DNA of 64,000 nucleotides from Pyxidicoccus caerfyrddinensis (GCF_010894405.1 NZ_JAAIYA010000006.1:496001-560000); one strand, 5' to 3'; positions 33,998 through 43,191 are shown, counted from the first letter of the stretch. Numbers and translations are program-made. Notes: generated by a model from the sequence alone, not told the origin.

Positions 33998-34789
33998 TCA
34001 GTCCAGCAGGAAGGTGTACGAGTACTTCATCTCCGTGGAGACGGCCTCGCCGCCCTTGATGGCGGGCTTGAAGCGGAAGCGTTTGATTGCGTCGCGCGCC
34101 GCTTCGTTGAGGCCGTAGCCCGGGCCGTTGAGAATCTTCGCGGCCACCACCTTGCCCTCGTTGTCGATGGTGATGGACAGCGTCACCGTGCCCTCGACGC
34201 CGGCGCGGCGGGCCTCCTCCGGGTAGGGAATCTTCACCTCGGAGGCCACGGTGGGCTCGGAGTCCACCTGGTAGATGGGCGTGTACTTCGGCGCGGAGTA
34301 CCCCTTCACCTCCTTGGGGTCCTTCGCGGTGCGGTCCACCCGGCCATAGGACGTGTTGCCCACGGGCGCGGCGAAGGCGCCGGCGCTGGTGGTGGACGAC
34401 ATCGTCATGCCCACCACGAGCGGCGGCGGCTTCGCCTGCGGCTCCGGCGGAGGCGTGTTGTTGGGGGGCGGCGGGGCCTCCACGGGCGGCGGCGGCTTGG
34501 GGGCCTCGGCCACCTTGATGGGCGGAGGCTTCACCGGCTTCACCTTGGGCGGAGGCGGCTTGGGCTCCTCCTTCTTCTCCTCGGGAGGCGGCGGCGGGGG
34601 CGGCTTCTGCACCTCCACCATGACCAATTCCACCGGGCGCTGGGCGACGGGGCGGGGCCGGTCCGCGATGCGGGCGAGCATCCAGAAGCCGCCAGCGTGC
34701 AGCACCAGCGACACGAGCAGGAAGGCGACCACCGCGTTCTGCGAGCGGCGGGGAGGCAATGACGAGCTGTCGAGGACCGCCTGGCTCAT
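33998..34789 (-). CDS. tonB: TonB energy-transducing protein
   Basis: 263 residues: an N-terminal membrane helix (about 20-42), a long Pro/Lys/Glu-rich periplasmic spacer (about 50-135) and the C-terminal TonB domain (YPEEARRAGVEGTVTLSITIDNEG, YGLNEAARDAIKRFRFKPA). TonB spans the periplasm and passes energy from ExbB/ExbD to outer-membrane receptors. It is the last gene of exbB-exbD-tonB, 16 bases after exbD. No TonB-dependent receptor is in the window. Confidence 0.93.
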   Translation of the reverse strand: MSQAVLDSSSLPPRRSQNAVVAFLLVSLVLHAGGFWMLARIADRPRPVAQRPVELVMVEVQKPPPPPPPEEKKEEPKPPPPKVKPVKPPPIKVAEAPKPPPPVEAPPPPNNTPPPEPQAKPPPLVVGMTMSSTTSAGAFAAPVGNTSYGRVDRTAKDPKEVKGYSAPKYTPIYQVDSEPTVASEVKIPYPEEARRAGVEGTVTLSITIDNEGKVVAAKILNGPGYGLNEAARDAIKRFRFKPAIKGGEAVSTEMKYSYTFLLD

Positions 34790-34805
34790 GGGCTGACGTC
34801 TCGCT

Positions 34806-35243
34806 TCAGGGCGCGGCGGGCGTGGCCGCGGGAGCCACGTCCTTCTCGATGTTGAGGGCGAACTTCGCGATGCCCTGGCCCTTCACCACGTCGATGAGCC
34901 GCATCACCCGGCCATACGCGAGGCTCTGGTCGGCGCTGATGATGGCGCGGGTGTCCTTGTCCTTCGCCACCTGCTCGGCCACCTTCGCGGTGAGGTCCGC
35001 CTCGCTCACCTCGGTGCCGTCGAAGAAGAGCTTGCCCTCCTTGTCGAGCACCACGTTGACCAGGCCCTGCACCGTCTCGCCGCCGTTGGCCGCGCGGGGC
35101 AGGTCCACCTCCACCGTCTCGCGGACGATGAAGTTGGCCGTCACCATGAAGATGATGAGCAGCACCAACACGATGTCCACCAGCGGCGTGACGTTGATGC
35201 CGGTGATTTCCTCGTCGTTGTCCTGCGGGGCGCCCGCCGCCAT
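34806..35243 (-). CDS. exbD: ExbD/TolR biopolymer transport protein
   Basis: 145 residues with one membrane helix. GINVTPLVDIVLVLLIIFMV carries the essential helix Asp (PLVDIVLV) that conducts protons, followed by a periplasmic domain (VDLPRAANGG, RAIISADQSLAYGRVMRLIDVVKGQG). It forms the proton channel with ExbB. It starts 3 bases after the exbB stop, and tonB follows after 16 bases. Confidence 0.93.
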   Translation of the reverse strand: MAAGAPQDNDEEITGINVTPLVDIVLVLLIIFMVTANFIVRETVEVDLPRAANGGETVQGLVNVVLDKEGKLFFDGTEVSEADLTAKVAEQVAKDKDTRAIISADQSLAYGRVMRLIDVVKGQGIAKFALNIEKDVAPAATPAAP

Positions 35244-35246
35244 GGC

Positions 35247-35957
35247 CTAGCGGACCTCCGCGGCGCGCGGGGCCGCATCGGCAGCGGGACGCTCGGCGCG
35301 CAGGCTGCCCACCAGGGCGAAGCCCAGGGCGTTGGCGCGGCTGGTGAGCGTCTTGAGCTGGCGGTTGAAGACGTTGAAGGCCACCACCGCCGGAATCGCG
35401 ACGGCCAAGCCCACCGCCGTGGCGACGAGCGCCTCGGAGATGCCGGCCATGACGGTCTGCTGGATGGCGGCGCCCTTCGAGGCGGAGGCGCCCAAATCGT
35501 GGAAGGCCTTGATGATGCCGAGCACCGTGCCGAACAGGCCGATGAAAGGGGCGTTGTTGCCCAGCGTGCCGAGGAAGGACAGGAAGCGCTCGTACTGGGG
35601 ACGCTCGCGGGCCATGGTGGAGGCAATCACCTGCTCCACGGTGTCCGCGCCCTGGGCGGTGGACGCCAGCGCCTCGCGGACGACGGCGGCCTCCATGCCG
35701 CTCTTGCCTTCCACCGCCTTGCGCGCCGCCTCGAAGTCACCGCGAGCCAGGCGCACGGCCAGGGCTTCGGAGTCGGGCAGCCGGTGGCGGGCGAAGTACA
35801 CCGCGCGCTCCAGCATGATGGCGATGGAGAGCACCGAGAGGACGACGAGAATCCACAGCACCCACTCGGCGGAGCTGAGCGTCACGCCGAGCAGCTTGCT
35901 GCTGAGCCAGCCAAGCTCGGGTTGACCCGTCTGGGACAGGAGGAGGTAGGGCGTCAT
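35247..35957 (-). CDS. exbB: ExbB/MotA/TolQ proton-channel protein
   Basis: 236 residues from ATG 35957; upstream in-frame codons would add unrelated basic sequence. There are three membrane helices, the first around 36-58 (WVLWILVVLSVLSIAIMLERAVYF) and the MotA/ExbB signature around FLSFLGTLGNNAPFIGLFGTVLGII and ISEALVATAVGLAVAIPAVVAFNVF. It assembles as a pentamer around ExbD. It is the first gene of the TonB energising operon. The upstream 299-bp gap to the divergent lipoprotein carries both promoters. Confidence 0.93.
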   Translation of the reverse strand: MTPYLLLSQTGQPELGWLSSKLLGVTLSSAEWVLWILVVLSVLSIAIMLERAVYFARHRLPDSEALAVRLARGDFEAARKAVEGKSGMEAAVVREALASTAQGADTVEQVIASTMARERPQYERFLSFLGTLGNNAPFIGLFGTVLGIIKAFHDLGASASKGAAIQQTVMAGISEALVATAVGLAVAIPAVVAFNVFNRQLKTLTSRANALGFALVGSLRAERPAADAAPRAAEVR

Positions 35958-36199
35958 GAAGGTAGGCCTGGGTGTAGGTGGGCTACGAGCCTGAAGTAAC
36001 CCGGTTGCCAACTCGCGCGCCCATCTCTTGTTCCCCGAGCCGGGAAAGTCAAATGGAAGGGCGGGTTTGGTGCCCATCCGCTCGGTGGGGGACGGGGACC
36101 TGGCGCGGAAGTCGAAGGTGTCACGCTCCCGGTACGCCCCGGGGCCCATCGTGTTACCGGCGGGCGGTGGACGGTGACGGACGCTTCTCCGGAGCACGC

Positions 36200-36229
36200 T
36201 TCATCCTGCCCGCCCGCCCCCTGTATAAG
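36200..36229 (+). promoter_or_regulatory. Sigma-70-type promoter for the duplicated-module lipoprotein
   Basis: TTCATC (36200-36205), an 18-base spacer and TATAAG (36224-36229) stand 28 bases before the ATG at 36257. The -10 element is unusually AT-rich for the region. The -35 is weak. Confidence 0.4.
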
Positions 36230-36256
36230 AAGGCGCACTTCGTCACGGGGGAATCC

Positions 36257-37474
36257 ATGATGTTCAAGGGCTTCAGCTTCGCGGTGATGGTGGCGCTGGT
36301 GGTCACGGGCTGTGGGCAGTCATCGACCCTGGTCTCCGCGGATGGGCGCTCGGAGGCGGAGGAGTCGGAGGTGACGCCCGAGCTCCCGCACCCGACGACG
36401 AACGAGCCGGTGGATGGGGGCTGTGGCGAGCCGGTGCCCCGGCCTCCGCCCGACTCCGACTCCTGCTCCTTGTCCCGGCCGGTGCTGCGCATCGAGGACT
36501 GTCCGACGGAGCAGGGCTACCGGGTGACGGGCTACACGAAGCCGGACCCCCGGGGCCCGGAGCTCGTGGTGCTGGGCATCTACGAGAGCAGCAGCGACCA
36601 CTCGGCCACGGGCGAGGCCACGGTGCACGTGAAGCGGACGACGCCCCATGTGCTGGTCCTCTCCTCCTACGAGCCCACGCGGTGGACGCTCGACGTGGCG
36701 CCCGGCGCTCGGCTCGAGCGCGTCATCCTGAACGGGTACCACGCGCAGAGCCTGGCCTCCGTGCCCGCCGGTGTCGCCGTGGAGAACCGCAGCGAGGTGG
36801 GCCACTACCTGTCCGCCTGCGCGTACAAGTGGCCGGATGACAACCAGGGCTGCAATACGCAGGGGCTGATGACCGGCTTGCAGCGGCTCACCTCCCACGA
36901 GGTGACGGACTTCGCCGGGTGCTACCGCGCCACCCAATTCACCGTGGAGGACGGGCCGGGCTCGTGCCCTCCGCCGCCGCCGCCGCCTTCGCCCGTCAAG
37001 CATGAGGCCGTCTGCACGCCGGGGCAGGGCACGCTGTCCACCTACGTCGCGCCGGCCCTGGGCTCGCCCGAGCTGCACCTGCTGGGCGTCTATGAGTCGC
37101 ACTCCAACCACGGCGGTGGCACCCACCCGGAGGGCGCGGCCACCGTGGACGTGACACGGAAGGCGCCGCTCATCCTGACGCTCTCCTCGTACGAGCCCAT
37201 CCACTGGACGGTGAACGCCGCGCGGGGGGCGCGCATCCAGCGCATCATCCTCAATGGCTATCACGAGCAGCGCGTCACCGCGCCGGAGGGGATTCCCGTG
37301 GAGAACCACAGCGGCCCCGGCAAGTCGCTCGGCGCGTATGCCTACGCGTGGCCGGCCACCTCGGGCGGCAGCGACACGCAGAAGCTCGTCACGGCGTTGG
37401 AGTCGCTCACGTCCACGCGGCTGAGCTCCTTCGCGGGCTGCTACCAGGGCACGTACTTCAAGCTCGGCGAGTGA
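36257..37474 (+). CDS. Lipoprotein with two tandem YES/SYEPxxW-type modules
   Basis: 405 residues, signal peptide and lipobox VVTGC near residue 19, GGGGGA before the ATG. After a Pro-rich linker come two homologous modules of about 120 residues, separated by a Pro-rich spacer (SCPPPPPPPSP). Shared landmarks are LGIYESSSDH versus LGVYESHSNH, VLSSYEPTRWTLD versus TLSSYEPIHWTVN, RVILNGYHAQ versus RIILNGYHEQ, YAYxWP, and SSFAGCY versus TDFAGCY, so the two are an internal duplication. I do not recognise a characterised function; a surface beta-sandwich that binds or structures ligands is a guess. It is divergent from exbB. Confidence 0.8.
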   Translation: MMFKGFSFAVMVALVVTGCGQSSTLVSADGRSEAEESEVTPELPHPTTNEPVDGGCGEPVPRPPPDSDSCSLSRPVLRIEDCPTEQGYRVTGYTKPDPRGPELVVLGIYESSSDHSATGEATVHVKRTTPHVLVLSSYEPTRWTLDVAPGARLERVILNGYHAQSLASVPAGVAVENRSEVGHYLSACAYKWPDDNQGCNTQGLMTGLQRLTSHEVTDFAGCYRATQFTVEDGPGSCPPPPPPPSPVKHEAVCTPGQGTLSTYVAPALGSPELHLLGVYESHSNHGGGTHPEGAATVDVTRKAPLILTLSSYEPIHWTVNAARGARIQRIILNGYHEQRVTAPEGIPVENHSGPGKSLGAYAYAWPATSGGSDTQKLVTALESLTSTRLSSFAGCYQGTYFKLGE

Positions 37475-37483
37475 GTCCCGCCG

Positions 37484-37516
37484 CGCGGCCCCGTCTCTCC
37501 AGGAGGCGGGGCCGCG
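37484..37516. terminator. Bidirectional terminator hairpin
   Basis: CGCGGCCCCG (37484-37493) and CGGGGCCGCG (37507-37516) form a perfect 10-bp stem with a 13-base loop between the convergent lipoprotein and aldo-keto reductase genes. Confidence 0.65.
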
Positions 37517-37523
37517 GGTGGCC

Positions 37524-38519
37524 CTACGGGCGCTGGGGCGGGCTCTCGGTGAGGGCCGGGTCCTTCTGCACGACGGGGCCGAGCACCGTGTCGATGCGGC
37601 GCAAAAGCTCCGCCTCCAGCTTCACGCCGGCGGCCTTCACGTTGTCGTGCACCTGCTCCGGACGGGTGGCGCCGATGATGGCGGAGGAGACGCCCTTGTT
37701 CTGGAGCACCCAGGCGACGGCGAGCTGGGCCATGGTGAGGCCGGCCTCCTTCGCCAGCGGCTGGAGCTGCTGCACGCGGGTGAGCACGTCGTCCGACAGC
37801 AGCCGCGACATGAAGCGCGAGCCATTGGGGTCCGTGGCGCGACTGCCGGCCGGCGGCGGCTTGCCGGGGAGGTACTTGCCGGTGAGCACGCCCTGGGCGA
37901 GGGGCGACCAGACAATCTGCCCCAGGCCCTCCGCGTCCGAGGCGGGGATGACCTGCGACTCAATCACCCGCCACAGCATGGAGTACTGCGGCTGGTTGGA
38001 GATGAAGGGCACGCGCAGCTCGCGGGCCAGCGCGGCGCCCTTGCGAATCTGGTCGGCGGTCCACTCGGAGACGCCGATGTAGAGCGCCTTGCCCTGCCGG
38101 ACGAGGTCGGCGAAGGCCAGCATCGTCTCCTCCAGCGGCGTCTCGAAGTCGTAGCGGTGGGCCTGGTACAGGTCCACATAGTCCGTCTGGAGCCGCTTCA
38201 GCGAGCCGTCGATGGCCTCGAGGATGTGCTTGCGCGACAGGCCCCGGTCGTTCTTCCCGTTGCCGGTGGGCCAGTACACCTTGGTGAACAGCTCGTAGCC
38301 GGCGCGGCGCTGGCCCTTGAGCGCGCGGCCGAGCACCTCCTCGGCCCGCGTGCCCGCGTAGACGTCCGCGGTGTCGAAGGTGGTGATGCCCGCGTCCAGC
38401 GCCGCGCGCACGCACGCCAGCGCGGCCTCCTCCTCTACCTGCGAGCCGTGGGTAATCCAGTTGCCGTAGGAGATTTCACTGACGACCAGACCACTGCGTC
38501 CGAGATGGCGAAAGTGCAT
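37524..38519 (-). CDS. Aldo/keto reductase (Kv-beta-like subfamily)
   Basis: 331 residues. The catalytic tetrad appears as D in [10 protein letters not shown] in the same motif, K in LFTKVYW and H in [27 protein letters not shown] and the C-terminal NADPH phosphate-binding segment [14 protein letters not shown] are typical of AKR6/AKR14-like enzymes such as YghZ. It reduces aldehydes or ketones with NADPH in the cytoplasm; substrates are not predictable. The DoxX gene lies just upstream on the same strand, 12 bases away, so they may be co-transcribed. Confidence 0.92.
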   Translation of the reverse strand: MHFRHLGRSGLVVSEISYGNWITHGSQVEEEAALACVRAALDAGITTFDTADVYAGTRAEEVLGRALKGQRRAGYELFTKVYWPTGNGKNDRGLSRKHILEAIDGSLKRLQTDYVDLYQAHRYDFETPLEETMLAFADLVRQGKALYIGVSEWTADQIRKGAALARELRVPFISNQPQYSMLWRVIESQVIPASDAEGLGQIVWSPLAQGVLTGKYLPGKPPPAGSRATDPNGSRFMSRLLSDDVLTRVQQLQPLAKEAGLTMAQLAVAWVLQNKGVSSAIIGATRPEQVHDNVKAAGVKLEAELLRRIDTVLGPVVQKDPALTESPPQRP

Positions 38520-38531
38520 AGGCGCGCGAGA

Positions 38532-39014
38532 CTAACCATGCGCCGGAAGCCTCGCACGGCCGAAGGTGCGCCACAGTCCACCGGCCCACGCCACCCAGGC
38601 GATGTAGACGAGCTGGAAGGGGATGCGCAGCCAGAAGTACCAGTCCGGCAGGGGCAGCACGTGCGAAGCGCTGTTCGCCGCGGCCTCGTGGATGTTGGCG
38701 GGGAGGATGGCCACGAGCAGCGCGATGAGCCCCAGCGCCGCGAGCCGCCGGGTGCGCTCGAGCAGCATCCCTACGCCCCCCGCGACCTGGAAGGCACCGG
38801 AGAGGAGGACCCAGAAGTGCGGGGACGGGAGCTGCGGCGGAATCATGGCCTCGTAGCGCGCGGGCATGAGGAAGTGCATGACGCCGGCCCCGATGAAGAA
38901 GAGGCCCGCGGCCACGGCCGCCCTATCCCTGGGCGTGGCGAGCGCCGGGAGGCGGCGCAGCGGGGGCAGGTGCAGCAGCGCGAAGAAGGTGAGCAGGACG
39001 AGCGAGAAGGTCAT
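38532..39014 (-). CDS. DoxX-like four-helix membrane protein
   Basis: 160 residues from ATG 39014, chosen for AAGGAGC before it and because the upstream in-frame extension is highly basic. It has four membrane helices, with the DoxX-type pattern AAGLFFIGAGVMHFL and FWVLLSGAFQVAGGVGMLLE. DoxX-like proteins are inner-membrane subunits linked to quinone or thiosulfate oxidation or oxidative stress. Here it sits between an AraC regulator and an aldo/keto reductase on the same strand, suggesting a small AraC-controlled operon for redox or aldehyde stress. Confidence 0.8.
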   Translation of the reverse strand: MTFSLVLLTFFALLHLPPLRRLPALATPRDRAAVAAGLFFIGAGVMHFLMPARYEAMIPPQLPSPHFWVLLSGAFQVAGGVGMLLERTRRLAALGLIALLVAILPANIHEAAANSASHVLPLPDWYFWLRIPFQLVYIAWVAWAGGLWRTFGRARLPAHG

Positions 39015-39064
39015 GACGGGCTCCTTGAAGGGTGGCGTCGGACGGGTTGTCCGTCGCTGTGCCT

Positions 39065-39889
39065 TCAAGATGCGTCGGTGGGGCGGGCCTTCGCTTGAAC
39101 GAACTGGCTACGGCGTTGGAGCGACGAGGGCGTGGTGCCGAACATGCGCCGGAACGTCCGCGTCAGGTGGGCCGAGTCCGAGAAGCCGGCCGCGTGTGCT
39201 GCCTCCCCGAGCGTCCTGCCCGCGGCGATGGCCCCCGCCGCGCGCTGGAGCCGCAGCCAGAGGAGGTAGGGCCGCAGCGGGACGCCGAGCGAATCCGTGA
39301 AGGCATGCATCAGCCGCCCGGGTGACAGGCCCGCGACTTCGGAGAGGGCTTCGAGGGACGTGTCCTCGGGCGCGGGCTCGGCGCGCAGGTGGCGCAAGAG
39401 CTTGCGCACGCGCGGGTGGACGCGGTGTGGAGCCTCCGGCGTGCCGGAGAGGGCTTCGAGGGTGGACTCCATCCACGGGCCCACGGCGTCGTGGGGGATG
39501 GGGCCGGTGCGGGGCAGGGCGCCCAACAGGGCGTCGCGCCGGGCCTCGTCGAAGAGGCGCACCGGACCTTCGAGCGAGGCCTGGAGCCGGATGCCGTCGT
39601 GGCTCTCCGGCTCGATGAAGAGGAGGAGGACCTCACTGCCTCGCGCGTCGAGCGAGTGGGCGGCATCGGGCGCCACCAGGACGCCGGCCGCGCGCTCGGC
39701 CGGCTTCATGCCCTGCGCGCGGACGGTGAGGGTGCCCTGGCGGCAGAGCACCAGGTGCATCGCGTGGTGGGCGTGCTTCGTGGACTGGTCACCCGGGCCC
39801 CACATCGCGAGCGCGGCGGGCCAGACCACCAGCGGCATGTCCGGCCACGGAGCCCGGGGCGCGAGTTCTGGAGGTCGGGCGAGCAGCAT
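39065..39889 (-). CDS. AraC-family transcriptional regulator
   Basis: 274 residues. The N-terminal cupin-like ligand region contains HAHHAMHLVLCRQG and GVLVAPDAAHSLDARG. The C-terminal double helix-turn-helix is LEALSEVAGLSPGRLMHAFTDSLGVPLRPYLLWLRLQRA and LGEAAHAAGFSDSAHLTRTFRRMFGTTPS. It is the first of a probable araC-doxX-AKR operon (51 and 12 bases between genes). The ligand is unknown. It is separated by 74 bases from the ECF sigma gene on the same strand. Confidence 0.9.
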   Translation of the reverse strand: MLLARPPELAPRAPWPDMPLVVWPAALAMWGPGDQSTKHAHHAMHLVLCRQGTLTVRAQGMKPAERAAGVLVAPDAAHSLDARGSEVLLLFIEPESHDGIRLQASLEGPVRLFDEARRDALLGALPRTGPIPHDAVGPWMESTLEALSGTPEAPHRVHPRVRKLLRHLRAEPAPEDTSLEALSEVAGLSPGRLMHAFTDSLGVPLRPYLLWLRLQRAAGAIAAGRTLGEAAHAAGFSDSAHLTRTFRRMFGTTPSSLQRRSQFVQAKARPTDAS

Positions 39890-39962
39890 GGGAGGTGAGG
39901 TCGCTTCCTCGTGTGGCCGGATGACGTCTGAAGTTAGCGCGGCCTCCGTGGGAGTGCAGGAG

Positions 39963-40547
39963 TCAGTCCTTGCTCGGGGCTGCGTCCGGAATCCCGGCGA
40001 GAAGGTGCTCGCGCACGGCGAGGCGGGCCCGGTGGAGTCGCGTCTTCATCGCCTCCAGAGTGAGGCCCATCGCCCGGGCCACCTCGGGCCCGCTGAGGCC
40101 CTCGATGTCGCGCAGCACGAGGACCTCGCGATAGGGGGGCTCCAACAGCTCAATCGCCTCGCGCACTCCGCGGACGACCTGCTCGCGGCTGACGGCCTCC
40201 TCGGGCGTGGGAGCCGGGTCGGGCAGGTCCAGCGCCTCCGGTGCGTCCACGAGCGAGCCCAGGGCCTTGCGTGCGCTGGCGAAGGGCCGCATGAGCCGGA
40301 GGCAGGCGTTCCTCACCACGGTGAGCAGCCATGTCCCCACGGAGGTCTCCTCGCGCAGCCGGGAGACTTCCCGGCTCAGCGTCACGAACGCTTCCTGCAC
40401 GGCGTCCTCGGTGTCCACGGCGTCGCGGCACACGCGCAGGCCGAAGCGGTAGACGCGCGCCTGGTAGAGGCGCACCAGTTCATCGAGCGCGGCACGGTCC
40501 CCTTCGCGGGCGGCCTGAAGCAGGGTTGCGTGGGGCAGGGGGTCCAT
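39963..40547 (-). CDS. ECF-type RNA polymerase sigma factor
   Basis: 194 residues from ATG 40547, with GGGA about 4-9 bases upstream; the longer frame extends into unrelated text. Region 2 is LDELVRLYQARVYRFGLRVCRDAVDTEDAVQEAFVTLSRE and GTWLLTVVRNACLRLMR. Region 4 is LEPPYREVLVLRDIEGLSGPEVARAMGLTLEAMKTRLHRARL. There is no anti-sigma factor gene adjacent on the strand, and no SnoaL-like C-terminal domain, so how it is controlled is unclear. It is divergent from a DUF2892 gene across 124 bases. Confidence 0.9.
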   Translation of the reverse strand: MDPLPHATLLQAAREGDRAALDELVRLYQARVYRFGLRVCRDAVDTEDAVQEAFVTLSREVSRLREETSVGTWLLTVVRNACLRLMRPFASARKALGSLVDAPEALDLPDPAPTPEEAVSREQVVRGVREAIELLEPPYREVLVLRDIEGLSGPEVARAMGLTLEAMKTRLHRARLAVREHLLAGIPDAAPSKD

Positions 40548-40671
40548 CCCGTCCCTGGATAACCGAGCCCGCGCCGGGCCGCGAGGGACGTCCGCGAAAA
40601 ATCCCGCTGAATCCTTTTCCCGCCTCACGGGCTCTCTGGGGCACCCACCCTTTTCAGACGGGAGTGACGCG

Positions 40672-40884
40672 ATGACTCGCAATGTAGGCAACGTGGACAG
40701 GACGCTGCGCGCGGTGGCTGCGGTAGGGCTCGGAGTGTGCGCGGTGGTGGCGCCGGTGGATGGCTGGATGCGTGGACTGATGGCGGCCCAGGGGCTCTAC
40801 TTCCTGGGGACTGCGCTGGCGGGCACGTGCCTGGGCTACCGGCTGATGGGGAGGTCCACCTGCCCGGTGTCGTCCCGCGGTTGA
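40672..40884 (+). CDS. DUF2892 (YgaP-like) small membrane protein
   Basis: 70 residues opening TRNVGNVDRTLRAVAAVG, the DUF2892 signature, followed by two membrane helices (about 13-30 and 37-54) and CPVSSRG at the end. DUF2892 is the membrane part of rhodanese-linked YgaP in other bacteria; here it stands alone. GGAG precedes the ATG. It is divergent from the ECF sigma factor and could be one of its targets. Function unknown. Confidence 0.82.
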   Translation: MTRNVGNVDRTLRAVAAVGLGVCAVVAPVDGWMRGLMAAQGLYFLGTALAGTCLGYRLMGRSTCPVSSRG

Positions 40885-40909
40885 GGCCCTTACGCCGGGC
40901 GTGGAGCGC

Positions 40910-40948
40910 CGGGCCTCCGGATGGGAGTGGTCATCCCACGGAGGCCCG
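40910..40948. terminator. Bidirectional terminator hairpin
   Basis: CGGGCCTCCG (40910-40919) and CGGAGGCCCG (40939-40948) form a perfect 10-bp stem between the convergent DUF2892 and GH13 genes. Confidence 0.65.
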
Positions 40949-40971
40949 CACTCATCCGCCGTGTCCGCGCA

Positions 40972-42936
40972 TCACCAGCGGTCCTTCGACAGGATGACGG
41001 CGCTGTAGCTTCCCAGCGCGAGCCCGCCGTGCGCGGGCATGCCGTCCCGCCCGCCCCACGAGGCCCAGAAGTCATTCGTGGACGTGTTGCCGAAGTCGGG
41101 CGCGTAGCCCTGCCAGTCGCTGTTGAAGCGCACCCGCCACAGGCCGTCCGTGGGCAGGCCGAACTCGTACCAGGAGAAGGCACGGCTGCCGAGGTTGACC
41201 AGCACCACCACGTCGTCGCCGGGGCCGCCGTGCTGCCAGCGGTGGAAGGCCAGCACCTTGTCCGCGTGGTTGAGGTGGAAGACGTGGATGTTCTCACCGC
41301 GCAGGCCCGCGGTGGTGTCGTGCCAGTTGCGCCGCAGCTGGATGAGGTCCTGGTACGCCTGACGGATGCCGGTGAACCAGCCGGCGCGGCTCCAGTCGAG
41401 CGGGCTGCCGTCATCGAAGTGGCCGTCCTGCAGGAACTCCTGCCCCATGAAGAGCATGGGGATGCCTGGCGCGGTGAGCGTCAGCGCCGCGCCGAGCACG
41501 GACTTCTTCTTCGCGCGCCAGCTCCCGGTGTCGCCCGGCGCCACTTCCGACGGAATGCGGCTCCTGCCGTTGGCCACCTCGTCGTGGCTCTCCGTGTAGA
41601 TGACGCGCTGGGTGGCCTGGCCGTTGTAACGGAAGTACAGCGCGTCACGGACGGCGTTGAGGTCTCTCGCTTCATCGAACGGCGTGGTGAGCGCGGCGCG
41701 CACGGGGTGGACGAAGGACGGGTCCCACTGCGAGTCGCAGCCGGCGCCCTGGGGATGGGTGAGGGCCGCGTCTCCGCCCATGTCCTCCGCGATGACGAGC
41801 TTCCATGGGAACTCGCGCTTCACGGCCTCGCTGATGGCGCGGAGCACGTCCCAGCCGGCCGGGTTGTCCACGCCGTTGGCGGTGCGAATCTCCTTCGTGG
41901 CGTCCAGGCGCAGGCCGTCCATGTGGTACTCGCGCAGCCACATGAGCGCGTTGTCGCGCAGATAGTCGCGCACCTCGGGGCGGCCGTAGTCGGGGCGTGT
42001 CTGGCCCCAGGGCGTGTTCGCGCGCTCGTCCGTGTAGAAGTACATGCCGCCCCTGCCGAACGTCTCGCCGTCGAAGTCCCAGTGGGGCAAATCGCTGGGG
42101 CCCAGGTGGTTGTAGACCACGTCCAGGATGACGCCGATGCCGCGCCGGTGGGCCTCGTCCACGAAGCGCTTGAAGTCGTTCGGCGTGCCGTACGAGCTCT
42201 CTGGCGCGAAGGGGAAGGTGGGGTTGTAGCCCCAGGAGAAGTCCCCGGCGAACTCGGAGGAGGGCATCAACTCCACCAGGTTGACGCCGAGGTCTCTCAG
42301 GTAGTCGAGCTTGTCGATGGCGCTCAGCCAGTTGCCGGGGCCCCAGCCCGGCGCGTCGTGGAAGGTGCCCACGTGCAATTCGTAGAGCACCACCTCGTTG
42401 AAGGCCGGCATGCGGAAGTGGTCGTCGAAGCGCCAGAGGAAGTCGCGGTGGTCGACGATGATGCTGTTGCCGGTGGAGGTGGTGACGTCCGCGGCACGCG
42501 GGTCATTGCGCCAGCGCCAGTCGCCGTACTTCCCCTGGATGACGTACTGGTACTGGTGCCCGTTCCAGGCGCCGGGGACGTCGCGGGAGAAGTTGCCCGA
42601 GGGCTCGCGGGCCAGCTCTATCGCGTGCCAGTTGCTGAACTCGCCCACCACCTGCACGCGCTGCGCGTGGGGAGCCCAGACGCGGAAGGTGGTGCCGCCG
42701 TCGTAGGGGATGGCGCCCATGCCGCCGCGCCAGGACGGCTCGGGCCAGGACTCGGGGACGAAGGTGGTGAGGTTCGACGGCGCCTGGAGCTTCTCCGCCG
42801 GGCCGAACAGCTCCGGTGCGGAGCGCGTCCGGGGTGTGCGCTGGAGGACTTCGTTGCTGCGTGCCTTGCAGATGGACTCGTGGAAGTCCTTGCGTGGCCG
42901 CTTCACCTCGTCTGGCTTCACCTTGTTCGTCGCCAT
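40972..42936 (-). CDS. GH13 alpha-glucan branching enzyme-like protein with CBM48
   Basis: 654 residues from ATG 42936 (GGGGGA upstream). An N-terminal tail precedes a CBM48/early-set domain (GTTFRVWAPHAQRVQVVGEFSNW), then the GH13 barrel: LYELHVGTF, DVVYNHLG, nucleophile Asp in DGLRLDATKEI (near 342), acid Glu in VIAEDMGG (near 382), and TESHDEVANG (near 448), followed by a C-terminal beta domain. It is close to GlgB-type branching enzymes and to some trehalose/maltooligosyl enzymes; branching of alpha-1,4-glucan in glycogen storage is the likely role, but an amylase-like activity is not excluded. No other glycogen gene is adjacent. Confidence 0.85.
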   Translation of the reverse strand: MATNKVKPDEVKRPRKDFHESICKARSNEVLQRTPRTRSAPELFGPAEKLQAPSNLTTFVPESWPEPSWRGGMGAIPYDGGTTFRVWAPHAQRVQVVGEFSNWHAIELAREPSGNFSRDVPGAWNGHQYQYVIQGKYGDWRWRNDPRAADVTTSTGNSIIVDHRDFLWRFDDHFRMPAFNEVVLYELHVGTFHDAPGWGPGNWLSAIDKLDYLRDLGVNLVELMPSSEFAGDFSWGYNPTFPFAPESSYGTPNDFKRFVDEAHRRGIGVILDVVYNHLGPSDLPHWDFDGETFGRGGMYFYTDERANTPWGQTRPDYGRPEVRDYLRDNALMWLREYHMDGLRLDATKEIRTANGVDNPAGWDVLRAISEAVKREFPWKLVIAEDMGGDAALTHPQGAGCDSQWDPSFVHPVRAALTTPFDEARDLNAVRDALYFRYNGQATQRVIYTESHDEVANGRSRIPSEVAPGDTGSWRAKKKSVLGAALTLTAPGIPMLFMGQEFLQDGHFDDGSPLDWSRAGWFTGIRQAYQDLIQLRRNWHDTTAGLRGENIHVFHLNHADKVLAFHRWQHGGPGDDVVVLVNLGSRAFSWYEFGLPTDGLWRVRFNSDWQGYAPDFGNTSTNDFWASWGGRDGMPAHGGLALGSYSAVILSKDRW

Positions 42937-43093
42937 GTCGTCCCCCGGGATTTCGAGGGGCGGCATTCCGACAGCGCGGCCGGGCGAGGGCAACCCGGCG
43001 CAGGTACGAACGCGTTCAGTTCAGGGCAGTGGCAGCGAGCGGAATCAGGGCATCGGCCCTCCGCGAGCCTGGCCAGCGCCAATCCCAGACAGA

Positions 43094-43124
43094 GTGCTTA
43101 CAAATCTGAATTCATTGCTTAAGC
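43094..43124 (+). promoter_or_regulatory. AT-rich promoter island upstream of the Cys-rich secreted protein
   Basis: A sharply AT-rich patch containing TTACAA, GAATTC and the perfect 8-bp palindrome GCTTAAGC (43117-43124), about 70 bases before the ATG at 43192. It is likely to contain the promoter or an operator. Exact -35/-10 elements are not assignable. Confidence 0.35.
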
Positions 43125-43191
43125 TGTCGTGCTGCGGCAACTCGCGTTCGCCGCGCTTCCGCGCAGGGCGGAAGTCACTGGAGTCACACAT

